Of a stretch of 33,476 bases of DNA, positions 24,601-32,542 are shown in pieces. Every line of letters begins with the position of its first letter. Within the stretch, counting starts at the first letter, position 1. The DNA comes from Bryobacterales bacterium (GTDB lineage: Bacteria > Acidobacteriota > Terriglobia > Bryobacterales > Bryobacteraceae). A program made the translations under genes and the position numbers. The stretch is from positions 1,518 through 34,993 of the forward strand of contig PKZC01000378.1 in the NCBI GenBank assembly GCA_003132905.1. Direction: 5' to 3'. The notes beneath the pieces were generated by a model. That model was not told where the DNA came from. It did not search any database and was given only the letters and a program-made list of their open reading frames with translations.

Positions 24601-24825
24601 AAGGTGACGGCCCCTGTGTCGATCACACTGGGTGGCGTCACGCTAGATCCATCGGCCATCTTGTACGTAGGTCTTTCGCAGTTCGCGGGGCTCTATCAGG
24701 TAAACATTCAAGTGCCCAACGTGTCCGATGGGAATCAGCCGCTGGTGATCACCGTGGGCGGAGTGGCGTCGCCCGCGGATGCATTCATTACGGTGCAGAA
24801 CGTGCCCAGCTTGGTCTTTAACTAG
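21697..24825 (+). CDS. secreted NHL-repeat propeller protein with TIGR03437 domain
   Basis: The 1042-residue protein has a signal peptide (TFLAIFLSSLFFPSAWSQ). About twelve NHL-type repeats of 50-57 residues follow (residues about 20-685). Each has a form of VAVDAAGNLYIADxxNxRVRKV, then TTIAGNG and often GDNGPATSA. The repeats should build one or more six-bladed propellers that bind protein or carbohydrate. An Ig-like beta domain follows (about 690-785, VTLSIVSGNNQSA). A C-terminal TIGR03437 domain (about 790-1042, ISAAGIVSAGLSNPPVN) ends the protein. ATG 21697 begins at the signal peptide. Its stop is one base from the convergent permease stop. Confidence 0.88.
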   Translation: MRTTFLAIFLSSLFFPSAWSQPYIISTIAGTSRLADGGPGNAAPLQVPIAVALDSNGNLYIADEGDNRIRKVDPTGIISTYAGTGVPGDSGDRGPAKNAEINFPTGVAVDAKGNLYIADLGNFVVRRVDVDGTINTIAGNGRPGFAGDNGPATSAQIDPIAVALDAAGNLYIADGLNFRIRKVDTNGTITTIGGNGMEGNGGDNGPATSAEIDFVADLAVDNSGNVYLADYFNYEVRKIDTTGMMTAFAGGVQTGPLDENGIAATTAVMVPFGVAFDPSGNIYISDDNLNDTLVRRVDLSTGLIYNVAGTGQIGFAGDGTNALGAELNSPAGLAISGSVVYFADSSNQRVRKIASGIITTVAGTSIRDGGPAANAFLDMPEGIAIDGSGDILVADTGDSEAREFKAGGSINSVGQLQGGAPHGVASDSAGNFYFTDEEPNFPSETPHILKVTPQGSTSIVAGSGPDGFSGDNGAATIAALNTPQGLAVDAAGNIYVADNGNDRVRKIDTTGTITTIAGNGKFEFSGDNGPAISAGLDPFDLALDSTGDLFVVDQLNNRVRKIAPNGTITTVVGTGLAGYAGDGGPATQARLNLPSGIALDSFGNMYIADEGNEVVRRVTPGGLITTIAGNGTFTPSTGDGGPATAAQLDPFSVAVDAAGNLYVTDSFNSHVRVLTPQTVKPVTLSIVSGNNQSAKVETALPSPLVLKIADSTGAGVAGVPVTFTVSPAGAATITPSPAVTLTDGTVTATVTLGSNAGSVTITALSSGLSSVTFSLTALASNSPVISAAGIVSAGLSNPPVNVLSPNAIVTIFGTNFAPDENPTGTGPVSGQLPTNFAGVCVEFGTVRAPIFAAYPNQVNVQVPAVTPGNVPVQLITGCDTPQAVATPPVSVAAQATAPEFFYFTHNSNGVNPIAAINAVTGGYIGAPGLISGATFTPAAPGDYLTLFATGFGATNPAFAPGVLPSGTAKVTAPVSITLGGVTLDPSAILYVGLSQFAGLYQVNIQVPNVSDGNQPLVITVGGVASPADAFITVQNVPSLVFN

Positions 24826-24826
24826 G

Positions 24827-27382
24827 CTATTCTTCGCGCAGGATCTCGAGCGGCTTCTGTCCCAGGATCGGGAAGCTGGCCATCCAGCCGGCGGCGTTGG
24901 CGATGAGCGCGGTGGCAACCACGGAGAGTAGGATCGGGACCACCGGAATCGACGTCTGCGCGTCGAGCATGCGTTTCAACAGAAGATTGGCGAACCCGCC
25001 CGCCAGCAGGCTGCCCATCAACCCAGCGACACCGCCGAGCACCAGGAATTCGACGGAGAAGATCCGGCTGACTCGCCAGCGCGTCGCGCCCAGGGTTTTG
25101 AGAATCACCACTTCGCGCATGCGGCGGAAGCGCGTGCCCGCCACGCTGGAGGAAAGAATCACCGCCCCGGCAAGAATCGCGAACATCGAAATGAAGCGGA
25201 CCACTTGCGAGATTCGATCCACCACGCTCTGAATGATTTGCAGCACGTCGGCCACGTTGACCACGGTGACAGTCGGGAAGCGTTGGTACAGCGCCTCTTG
25301 CAGCGCTGGAACGGCTGCCGGCTGCGCGCGCAAGCTGCTGTAGTAAATGATCGGGAAACCGGCTAGCGCGCTGGTGTTAAAGATGAATTCAACGCGGCTG
25401 GAAAGATGCACCGAATCGATGTCCTGAATACAGGCGACGCGTGTTTGTAATTCCTTGCCCGAGATGCTCCAGCGTAGTTCGGATCCCGGCTCGATGCGCA
25501 AAATTCTCGCTGCGTCTTGATCGACACATACTTGAGCGCTGCCGGTAGGCGGACTCCACCAACTGCCGCGTTCGAGATTCACATAGTCCGGCATAGCTCC
25601 CGCCGAAGTGACCGAGCGCGGGGAACGATAACGGCGGCCGAAGCCCTTCAAATCCATACTCGCTACATCCTGGCCGTTCACGCTGATCAGTTTGGCGGCA
25701 ACGGTGCCGATCAATTCCGGCGTCCCTTCCACACCGCGCTGCTGCTTCACCAGATCGAGAACCGCATCGCGATCTTTGGGTGCGATATCGATCAAAAAGA
25801 CGTTGGGCATGCCGGGCGGCGAGGTGCGATTCATCTCGGCGATCATTCCGTGCTGCACCAAATAGATGGTCAGCGTAAACATCACGCCGACGCCGAGAGC
25901 CACCAACACCGATTGCGCGTGAGCTCCCGGACGATACAGATTTGCGATGCCATGACGGACGGAGGGAGGCAGCTTGCCGCGGCTGGCCATCTTCAAAACG
26001 CGCAGCATCAGCCAGGCCACCGCCGATAACGCCGCAAAGCTGATCACCAGCGCGCCCGCGAAGTATTCGCCGGTTCTCCAAATGTCTCTGGGGGTTCCGG
26101 TGGCGAAAGACATCGCGATCCCGGCGAATCCCGCCAGTATGATGACGCCGGCTCCAATCGAAGCGCGCGCTTCGGCCAGCCGCGTCCGCCAGCCAGGCCT
26201 TGTTTCTTCCATTTCACGGCGCAGAATCAGGCTGGGGCGGATGTGCCGGATGCCAATCAATGGCGGCAAGGTGAAGAGCAATGACGCTAGAACAGCGATG
26301 CCGATTCCTTGAGCGGCCGTGAGGAAATCCCAATGGGCGGTGGGCTCGAGTTCGAAATAATGGGCGAGAAATGCCGGGAACGCCCGCTGCACAACTAGTC
26401 CGAACACCACGCCGACCAAACCGCCCGCGAGCCCGAGGGCGATGGTCTGGAGCAAGTAGATCCGCATGACGTGGCTCGAGCGCGCGCCGATGCATTTCAT
26501 GATCGCGATGGAATCCATACGCTGCTGGATATGCGCGCGCATCGCGGTGCCCACTCCGATTGCGCCGATGATCAGAGTGATCAGACTGACCAAGCTCAAA
26601 AATGTTGTGGCGCGATTCAAGCCCTGCGTGATGATGGGGTGCGACTCGCGATAGTCGGCAATCAGGGCGTCGGGAAAGGCGGCCTTCAGCGACGTGCGTG
26701 TTTGTTCGATGCCTGGTGAACCTGGTGACAGCCGGAACAGAAACCGCTCAGCCGCGCGACTGCCGGGCATCATCAGGCCCGTGCGTTCCAACCCATCGCG
26801 CGTGATCATCACCCGCGGGCCGATGTTGAGGCTGCCAAGCATCCGATCCGGCTCATAGGTGACTTCCCCTACGATGCGGAACGGTTGGCCACCCAGCCGA
26901 ATGGTGTCGCCCACTTTCAGATTCAGCCGCAAGAGCACCTCGTCGGAAACGGCCACCGTATCGGACGTCAACGCCTTGGACAGCGGAGCAGGAGGCGACA
27001 AACGGATCTCTCCGTAGAACGGATACTTCGTGGGATCGACGGCCTTCACCGACACCAGCATGGGGGGCTTCGCCGCGCCGATGGACGCCATGGTCACGGT
27101 TTCGGTGATCCAGGTCCGGTCGATGCCGGATTTCGCCAGTGCATCCATGGCGGCGGTTTGTTGGGGCGTGGGGAGTTCGAAAACCCGCAGTGACAGGTCG
27201 GCCGCCATCAGCGTGCGGGCCTGGTCCAGAAGCATATCGTGAAAAGCGCGGCTGAAACCTCGAACCCCGGTCAGCGACCCAACTCCTACCGCAACCGCGA
27301 GAATCACGAACAGAAACTTGAACGCCGACGATCGCGATTCGCGCCATGCGATTTTGCAGGCCGTGGCCCAGGAGAAATGCAC
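24827..27382 (-). CDS. ybbP: ABC transporter permease, FtsX/YbbP type
   Basis: The 851-residue permease has an N-terminal membrane helix (FLFVILAVAVGVGSL), a large periplasmic domain, then three helices near 260-400. A second unit follows, again with a periplasmic domain and terminal helices (two FtsX domains). This matches YbbP-like permeases that pair with a LolD-type ATPase and handle envelope molecules or lipoproteins rather than import. I chose GTG 27382 because AAAGGA sits 6 nt upstream, overlapping the ATPase stop; GTG 27412 would overlap the ATPase gene by 20 bp. The partner ATPase gene ends 10 bp upstream. Confidence 0.88.
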   Translation of the reverse strand: MHFSWATACKIAWRESRSSAFKFLFVILAVAVGVGSLTGVRGFSRAFHDMLLDQARTLMAADLSLRVFELPTPQQTAAMDALAKSGIDRTWITETVTMASIGAAKPPMLVSVKAVDPTKYPFYGEIRLSPPAPLSKALTSDTVAVSDEVLLRLNLKVGDTIRLGGQPFRIVGEVTYEPDRMLGSLNIGPRVMITRDGLERTGLMMPGSRAAERFLFRLSPGSPGIEQTRTSLKAAFPDALIADYRESHPIITQGLNRATTFLSLVSLITLIIGAIGVGTAMRAHIQQRMDSIAIMKCIGARSSHVMRIYLLQTIALGLAGGLVGVVFGLVVQRAFPAFLAHYFELEPTAHWDFLTAAQGIGIAVLASLLFTLPPLIGIRHIRPSLILRREMEETRPGWRTRLAEARASIGAGVIILAGFAGIAMSFATGTPRDIWRTGEYFAGALVISFAALSAVAWLMLRVLKMASRGKLPPSVRHGIANLYRPGAHAQSVLVALGVGVMFTLTIYLVQHGMIAEMNRTSPPGMPNVFLIDIAPKDRDAVLDLVKQQRGVEGTPELIGTVAAKLISVNGQDVASMDLKGFGRRYRSPRSVTSAGAMPDYVNLERGSWWSPPTGSAQVCVDQDAARILRIEPGSELRWSISGKELQTRVACIQDIDSVHLSSRVEFIFNTSALAGFPIIYYSSLRAQPAAVPALQEALYQRFPTVTVVNVADVLQIIQSVVDRISQVVRFISMFAILAGAVILSSSVAGTRFRRMREVVILKTLGATRWRVSRIFSVEFLVLGGVAGLMGSLLAGGFANLLLKRMLDAQTSIPVVPILLSVVATALIANAAGWMASFPILGQKPLEILREE

Positions 27383-27392
27383 GATAATTCCT

Positions 27393-28142
27393 TTAGACCG
27401 TTCGCTCGTCACTCACAATACGGCCGTCACGCAATGTGATTCGCCGCGACGCACGGGCGGACAAAGCGGCGTCATGTGTAACCAGCACCAGCGTGGTTTT
27501 CTCACGTTGATTGAGCGAGATTAACAGTTCCAGAACATGCTGCCCGTTTTCCGTGTCCAGATTGCCCGTGGGCTCGTCGGCCAGCAGGATGGGCGGACGA
27601 ACCATGAACGCACGCGCCAGCGCCACTCGCTGCTGCTCGCCGCCGGAAAGCTGTACAGGATAGTGATCGCGGCGATCGAGCAGGCCCACACTGGCCAGCA
27701 AATCGCGGGCGCGCCTGGGCCCGTCTATCCCATTGCCGCCCGTCAGTTCATATGGCAACAGAACGTTCTCTTCCGCCGTCAATGTGGGTAGCAGGTGATA
27801 AGACTGAAAAACGAATCCCACTTTGCGGCCGCGAAGCAGCGCCATGCGGTCTTCATTCAGACCGGTGATATCGACGCCATCCAGAACGATCCGGCCCGAA
27901 GTAGGCGTGTCGAGGCCAGCCAAAAGTCCCAACAAGGTGCTTTTGCCGCTGCCCGAAGGCCCCATGATCGCTACGAATTCTCCTCGCTCGATTTCCAGGT
28001 CGATGCCACGCAGGATGTCCACTCGATGGGTGGCGGTGGGAATGCTTTTGGTAAGGGCGCTGACCTGAATCGCGGGCGTTTGGACGAGTGCTTGAGTCGG
28101 ATCTCCCTGCAATTCTTTATTATGGCATTGGGTGGCTTGCAT
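27393..28142 (-). CDS. ybbA: ABC transporter ATP-binding protein, LolD/YbbA type
   Basis: The 249-residue ATPase has all the motifs: Walker [10 protein letters not shown] (61-69), Q-loop [12 protein letters not shown], signature LSGGEQQRV (165-173), Walker B ILLADEP (185-191) and the H-loop LVTHD. It belongs to the MacB/LolD/YbbA group. ATG 28142 shares the CATG with the divergent lipase start. TTG 28112 would also keep the domain whole, and the first 20 residues look unconserved, so the true start is uncertain. The permease follows. Confidence 0.92.
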   Translation of the reverse strand: MQATQCHNKELQGDPTQALVQTPAIQVSALTKSIPTATHRVDILRGIDLEIERGEFVAIMGPSGSGKSTLLGLLAGLDTPTSGRIVLDGVDITGLNEDRMALLRGRKVGFVFQSYHLLPTLTAEENVLLPYELTGGNGIDGPRRARDLLASVGLLDRRDHYPVQLSGGEQQRVALARAFMVRPPILLADEPTGNLDTENGQHVLELLISLNQREKTTLVLVTHDAALSARASRRITLRDGRIVSDERTV

Positions 28143-28785
28143 GTCGTTTTATAGGTTTCTTTTCGTTGGATGTATCGCTGTGGGGCTAGGTTTAGTGCAA
28201 TTTTCAAGCGGAGCGCCCTCCACACATATAGATACGCGTCCGGTGATCGTTGCGTTCGGAGATAGTCTGAGCGCCGGCTATGGCGCGGAGCCGGGCAAGA
28301 GCTTCCCCGATTTCTTGCAAAAAGATTTGGATGCTGCCGGACTGCACTGGCGAGTGCTCAATGCCGGCGTGAGCGGCAACACCACTACCGATGGGCTTTA
28401 TCGGGTCGACGAGGTGCTTGCAGACAAGCCGCGCATCACTATTATCGAATTCGGCGGTAACGATGGCTTGCGGGGCCTACCGCTGGAAACCACCCGAACC
28501 AACCTGGAGCAGATGATCCAGAAACTGCAGAGCGGCGGTTCCAAGGTGCTTATCGCGGGCATGACTTTGCCGCCCAACTATGGCGGCGATTACATCACCG
28601 GCTTCGGGAAAATCTATATCGATGCGGCGAAGAAATATAATGTGCCGCGGATTCCTTTTCTGCTCTCCGAAGTTGCCCTTCGTCCCGGTCTCATGCAGCA
28701 GGACGGCATCCATCCGACCGCGCAAGGCAATGAGATTGTGGCAAAAACGGTTATGCGTTACTTGAAGCCCCTGCTCCATCAGTAA
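28141..28785 (+). CDS. tesA: exported TesA-like GDSL/SGNH esterase
   Basis: The 214-residue protein has a signal peptide (LFVGCIAVGLGLVQFSSG) and an SGNH hydrolase core. Block I is FGDSLSAGYG (Ser42), block III GGND (Asn107) and block V DGIHP (Asp188, His191), so the catalytic set is complete. TesA of E. coli is a periplasmic thioesterase, lysophospholipase and arylesterase. Divergence from ybbA/ybbP matches the E. coli tesA-ybbA-ybbP arrangement. GGGTGG at 28130-28135 lies just before ATG 28141. It overlaps the convergent HNH gene by 7 bp. Confidence 0.9.
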   Translation: MSFYRFLFVGCIAVGLGLVQFSSGAPSTHIDTRPVIVAFGDSLSAGYGAEPGKSFPDFLQKDLDAAGLHWRVLNAGVSGNTTTDGLYRVDEVLADKPRITIIEFGGNDGLRGLPLETTRTNLEQMIQKLQSGGSKVLIAGMTLPPNYGGDYITGFGKIYIDAAKKYNVPRIPFLLSEVALRPGLMQQDGIHPTAQGNEIVAKTVMRYLKPLLHQ

Positions 28786-29261
28786 GGTGACGCATTAGCC
28801 GCTTGCGCGATGCGGCGCTTCCGCAGTTCCGCCGTCACCGCGCGATGGCACTTCAAACACAAAGTGCGGATGTTTTCGAGGTCGCACTCGCCTCCGCCCT
28901 CTACTACTGGCATGATATGGTCGGCGTCCCAAAGCGACTTTCGGGAACCGGCACGCAATCCCCAATGAAGGTGCGCTTTTAGCCGCGCGGCGCCTCGCAG
29001 CCGTTTCAACTCGCGTTCTGCATGCAGGCAGTCAATTCCGCAACCGGCGCAGAGCCCACGATCGCGTTCCAGTACTTTTTCGCGAATATAGCCCGGATCG
29101 CTGCGTACCCGCCATTCTTCCACGCACCAGGCCGAACAGAAAGTGACGCGGCCTTCGGGGACTTCCAAATTGCACCAACGGCATAGATTCCGGCCATTAG
29201 CCCCTTTGGGAAGGGTCCTTCGGTCCGCCCAACCACCCGGCATGGTTCTTTTTGTACTCAT
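28779..29261 (-). CDS. HNH endonuclease with N-terminal Cys cluster
   Basis: The 160-residue protein ends in an HNH domain: DADHIMPV (His115), ENIRTL (Asn130) and CLKCHR (His139). Zinc Cys pairs are at Cys71/Cys74 and Cys135/Cys138. An extra Cys cluster lies at the N-terminus (Cys27, Cys30, Cys42, Cys46: CRWC ... FCSAWC). HNH proteins nick or cut DNA in repair, restriction or mobile introns. No restriction, toxin or phage genes are nearby, so a housekeeping or repair role seems more likely (inference). The ATG start is preceded by GAAGGAAG at a long spacing of about 12 nt. Confidence 0.85.
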   Translation of the reverse strand: MSTKRTMPGGWADRRTLPKGANGRNLCRWCNLEVPEGRVTFCSAWCVEEWRVRSDPGYIREKVLERDRGLCAGCGIDCLHAERELKRLRGAARLKAHLHWGLRAGSRKSLWDADHIMPVVEGGGECDLENIRTLCLKCHRAVTAELRKRRIAQAANASPY

Positions 29262-29348
29262 GCTCGCTAGCTTCCTTCAAAAAATACCAAAAAGGGAACA
29301 GGACTGCTCTGGAACGCATCTAACTTTCGGGCGAGATGTTAGGGAAGG

Positions 29349-29377
29349 TTGCGACCATGGTGGCGATTCGGTATACT
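29349..29377 (+). promoter_or_regulatory. sigma70-type promoter for the first TPR-like paralogue
   Basis: TTGCGA (29349-29354) and TATACT (29372-29377) are 17 bp apart. A start near 29384 leaves a leader of about 95 nt. GGGAGG lies 6 nt before GTG 29479. Apart from this promoter, the 217-bp gap after the HNH gene shows nothing else I can identify. Confidence 0.55.
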
Positions 29378-29478
29378 CCGCAATTGCACGAACTCTAAAG
29401 TTGAGGAGTTGTGCCAGGGTCGACGGCCAGGAACTGCTGGATCATCGCCCATGAATTCAGATCGCTGGGAGGCGGGGA

Positions 29479-30804
29479 GTGTCGGTTCAATCATCTAAAT
29501 TCTTGTTGACGATTGCATTGATTGGAATGCTGGGGCCGGTGCCCGCTCGGATGTTCGGACAGGCGGCGGCCGCACCGTCGTCTGCGACACCGCAGAAGAA
29601 CTGGAAAGATCGGATGGAGTACGATCTGTTCGACTCCATCACCAAGGACAACAATCCTAAAACGAAACTCGAGAAGCTGCAGTCGTGGGAAACCATGTAT
29701 CCGATGACCGAGTGGATCAAGGAACGCCGCACATTGTTCCTGACCACCTATGCGGCTCTGAATGATCCCAAGAACGCGGTGAACGAAGCCAAGCAGATGC
29801 TGGCGGACGATCCCAAGGATTTTACGGCGCTCTATTACACCATGCTCTTCACGCAGGGCCTGTACGCACAAAACCAGACGCCGGACGTTTTGGATCAAGG
29901 CGACAAGGCTGCCAAGGCGATTCTCGAGAATCTGGACACTCCTCCACCCAACGTCAAAGCGGATGACTGGGCCAAGCTGCGTCCCCAGCTGGAGCTTCTG
30001 GCGCATCGAAACATGGGATGGATCGCGATGCAGAGGATGAATTGGGATGCGGCCGAAGCTGAGTTCCAGAAGACTCTGATGTTGAGCGCGAACGACGCGC
30101 AGGTGGATTACTGGATGGGAACCGTGATCGCGTCGGAGAAGAAGCTGGACAAGCTGCCGGCGGCGATGTTCTATTTTGCGCGCGCGGCCACCTTTACAGG
30201 GCAAGGCGCACTTCCTCCGGACGCCCAAAAGACGGCGATGACGTATGTCCAGAAGCAGTACAAGAATTTCCACGGCAGCGACGAAGGGTTTAACGACCTG
30301 GTGGCGGCAGCCAAGGCCAATGCGACACCGCCTGCGGGTTTCGCCATTAAGAATGCCAATGAGTTAGCTCAGGCCTCCGCCGCGGATGAAGAAAAATACA
30401 ACAGCACTCATCCTTCAGAAGTACTGTGGAAGAACCTGAAGATGGCCCTTACCGCACCCGATGGCGCAAATTACTTCATGATGGTGAAGGGCACCGAAGT
30501 ACCGATGCTCAAGGGCAAAGTAATCAAGCTTGAGCCCGCGGTAAAGCCCAAGACAATTCTGCTTGCCATGGAAGACAACACCAACAACACCACCACCGCC
30601 GACGCTACTCTGAAATTCGAAATGCCGCTTGCCGGCAAGGTGGAAGAAGGCACAGAACTGTCGTTCGAAGGCGTCGCCGACAGCTACACCGCAAGCCCCT
30701 TCATGGTGGTCTTCAACGTCGATAAGGAAAAGCTGCACGGCTGGACCGGCAAGAATGAGGCCGCTCCCGTACACCATACTCACCACGCGGCAGCCGCTCA
30801 CTAA
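29479..30804 (+). CDS. secreted TPR-like protein, tandem paralogue 1
   Basis: The 441-residue protein has a signal peptide (FLLTIALIGMLGPVPARMFGQ). A helical TPR-like region follows (about 45-290): LYD/LFDSITKD-type opening, AVNEAKQMLADDPKDF, LGW/MGWIAMQRMNWDAAEAEFQ and MFYFARAATF. A conserved linker (YHGSDEGFNDLV-type, here FHGSDEGFNDLV) leads to a C-terminal beta domain (about 335-425, LKGKVIKLEP, FEMPLAGKVEEGTELSFEG, KLHGWTGKN). It ends in a His-rich tail (HHTHHAAAAH). I recognise no named family. GTG 29479 is supported by GGGAGG. A terminator follows. The next gene is its paralogue. Confidence 0.75.
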   Translation: MSVQSSKFLLTIALIGMLGPVPARMFGQAAAAPSSATPQKNWKDRMEYDLFDSITKDNNPKTKLEKLQSWETMYPMTEWIKERRTLFLTTYAALNDPKNAVNEAKQMLADDPKDFTALYYTMLFTQGLYAQNQTPDVLDQGDKAAKAILENLDTPPPNVKADDWAKLRPQLELLAHRNMGWIAMQRMNWDAAEAEFQKTLMLSANDAQVDYWMGTVIASEKKLDKLPAAMFYFARAATFTGQGALPPDAQKTAMTYVQKQYKNFHGSDEGFNDLVAAAKANATPPAGFAIKNANELAQASAADEEKYNSTHPSEVLWKNLKMALTAPDGANYFMMVKGTEVPMLKGKVIKLEPAVKPKTILLAMEDNTNNTTTADATLKFEMPLAGKVEEGTELSFEGVADSYTASPFMVVFNVDKEKLHGWTGKNEAAPVHHTHHAAAAH

Positions 30805-30821
30805 CCCCCTGGTTTTCGCTC

Positions 30822-30859
30822 AAACGGGCGCAGCGACAGATACCGCAGCGCCCGTTTTT
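30822..30859 (+). terminator. Rho-independent terminator between the tandem paralogues
   Basis: AAACGGGCGC and GCGCCCGTTT form a perfect 10-bp stem around a 16-nt loop, which can add 3 inner pairs. A run of five T residues (30855-30859) follows. It lies 17 bp past the first paralogue's stop and separates the two genes into independent transcripts. Confidence 0.85.
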
Positions 30860-30919
30860 GGACTCTGATACTATTCCACAAAGACACTTTCTGTTTGGAA
30901 GACAGATTGGAGGCCCGAA

Positions 30920-32215
30920 ATGACTCAACCTTTAAGGTTTTTGTGGTTAGCTGCGGTCGCTGGACTGCTTGTTCCTGCATGGGTGACGGGACAGGATAAG
31001 GAAGCTCCAGCACAACCGCAGTATAAGAATCCCGCCGAATACACTCTCTACGATTCGATCCTCAAAGATACCAATCCAAAAACGAGGCTCGACAAGCTGC
31101 AGGAATGGCAGAGCAAGTACGCTGATACGGATTTCGAAAAGCAACGCAAGGCGCTCTTCCTGGATACTTACGTCAAATTGAACCAACCGAAAGAAGCCGT
31201 GGACGAGGCCAAGAAAATTCTGGCCACCGATCCTAAGGATTTCTGGTCGCTCTACTACACGATGTCGTACACGCGCGCGGTGGCAGGCGATAAGCCCACG
31301 CCCGATGCGCTGGATCAAGGCGAAAAAGCCACCGGTGCACTGCTTGGAAACATCGATGCACCGCCGCCAGGCGTAACAGCCGACCAATGGAAAGGCGCCC
31401 GCACTCCGGTGGAGGCGTTGGGCCACACAACGTTGGGATGGATCGCGATGCAGCGCAAAACCTGGGACGCCGCAGAAGGAGAATTTCAAAAGTCGCTGCA
31501 GTTGGATCCTAACAATGGCGAAGTGGACTTCTTCATGGGAACCGTAGTCTACTCCCAGAAGAATCCACAAAAGATTTCAGCGGCCCTGTTCTATTTCGCG
31601 CGAGCCGCCAGCTATGACGGCACCGGTGGATTGGCCCCCGCTGGACGCCAGCAAGCTCTGAGCTATGTTCAGCGCGCTTATAAGGGCTATCACGGAAGCG
31701 ACGAGGGCTTCAATGATCTTGTGACGCTCGCGAAGGCTCAAGCGACGCCGGCTGGCGACTATCACATCGCTTCGGTCAAGGAAATTGCAGAGGAGAAACA
31801 GAAGAAGGAACAGGAAGAGGAGGCCAAGGAAGACCCCCAGCTGAAGCTATGGAAGCAGCTCAAAGCCTCGCTCACCGCCCCCGACGGCGCCAGCTATTTC
31901 GAAAAGGGAATGAAGGGCGCGCAGTTGCCGACGCTCAAAGGAAAAGTAGTAAAGCTCGATCCCGAGACAAAGCCCAAGACCGTTGTGCTTTCGCTCGAGG
32001 ACGGCACCACGGCGGATGCGACCCTGAAATTCGATATGCCCCTGGCCGGGAAAGTGGAGTCGGGAACCGAATTGACCTTTGAAGGTGTGCCGGAAAGCTA
32101 CACCGCCGCTCCCTACATGGTGATCTTCAATGTCGAGCCAGACAAGCTGCATGGCTGGACCGGCAAGAACGCTCCCCGGGCACCAATTCGCAAGAAAACA
32201 TCGGCAAGTAATTAA
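30920..32215 (+). CDS. secreted TPR-like protein, tandem paralogue 2
   Basis: The 431-residue protein aligns with its neighbour over the whole length. It has a signal peptide (WLAAVAGLLVPAWVTGQ), an opening TLYDSILKDTNPKTRLDKL, AVDEAKKILATDPKDFWSLYYTM and LGWIAMQRKTWDAAEGEFQKS. The linker YHGSDEGFNDLV and the C-terminal beta domain (LKGKVVKLDP, FDMPLAGKVESGTELTFEG, KLHGWTGKN) are also shared. Unlike paralogue 1 it has a Glu/Lys-rich insert (KEIAEEKQKKEQEEE) and a basic tail in place of the His tail. GGAGG lies 6 nt before the ATG. I do not recognise a family; a periplasmic scaffold role is only a guess. Confidence 0.75.
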   Translation: MTQPLRFLWLAAVAGLLVPAWVTGQDKEAPAQPQYKNPAEYTLYDSILKDTNPKTRLDKLQEWQSKYADTDFEKQRKALFLDTYVKLNQPKEAVDEAKKILATDPKDFWSLYYTMSYTRAVAGDKPTPDALDQGEKATGALLGNIDAPPPGVTADQWKGARTPVEALGHTTLGWIAMQRKTWDAAEGEFQKSLQLDPNNGEVDFFMGTVVYSQKNPQKISAALFYFARAASYDGTGGLAPAGRQQALSYVQRAYKGYHGSDEGFNDLVTLAKAQATPAGDYHIASVKEIAEEKQKKEQEEEAKEDPQLKLWKQLKASLTAPDGASYFEKGMKGAQLPTLKGKVVKLDPETKPKTVVLSLEDGTTADATLKFDMPLAGKVESGTELTFEGVPESYTAAPYMVIFNVEPDKLHGWTGKNAPRAPIRKKTSASN

Positions 32216-32224
32216 AGCGCTCGC

Positions 32225-32542
32225 TCAGGCGCGCGGTGCAGAAAGGGCGTTTGCCAAATCGGTGGCGAACGCCCGCATCTTCTGTACCTGCTCGGCCGTA
32301 GCAGGCTCCTCAAAGCCTTTGCCGACAAACCTGGCTTGGTCGCCGCGCCAAATCAGCGGCGCAAATCCCTTCTCCGTCATCAAACCAGGTGCGCCAATGT
32401 TGCCGAAGGCTTCTTCGCGGCGCTCTACGAAGGCCACGAAACCATCGCGCTCCAGGATGAAATGGGACGTGATCTCCGCCGGGATGATCTGAATCCCCGC
32501 TGCCGCAAGCTTCTCCAGGGTTTCGATCAGATTCCCGGTCAC
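32225..32542 (-). CDS. 105-aa conserved hypothetical coupled to the bifunctional nuclease
   Basis: The 105-residue soluble protein starts at GTG 32542, which overlaps the upstream TGA (GTGA). That overlap decides the start; the longer frame upstream would run inside the nuclease gene. It has a helix (LIETLEKLAAAGI), a strand series (IIPAEITSHFILERDGFVAFVERRE) and a C-terminal helix (EQVQKMRAFATDLANAL). The small alpha/beta fold has no motif I can assign. The coupling suggests co-production with the nuclease. It ends 9 bp from the convergent paralogue 2. Confidence 0.7.
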   Translation of the reverse strand: MTGNLIETLEKLAAAGIQIIPAEITSHFILERDGFVAFVERREEAFGNIGAPGLMTEKGFAPLIWRGDQARFVGKGFEEPATAEQVQKMRAFATDLANALSAPRA

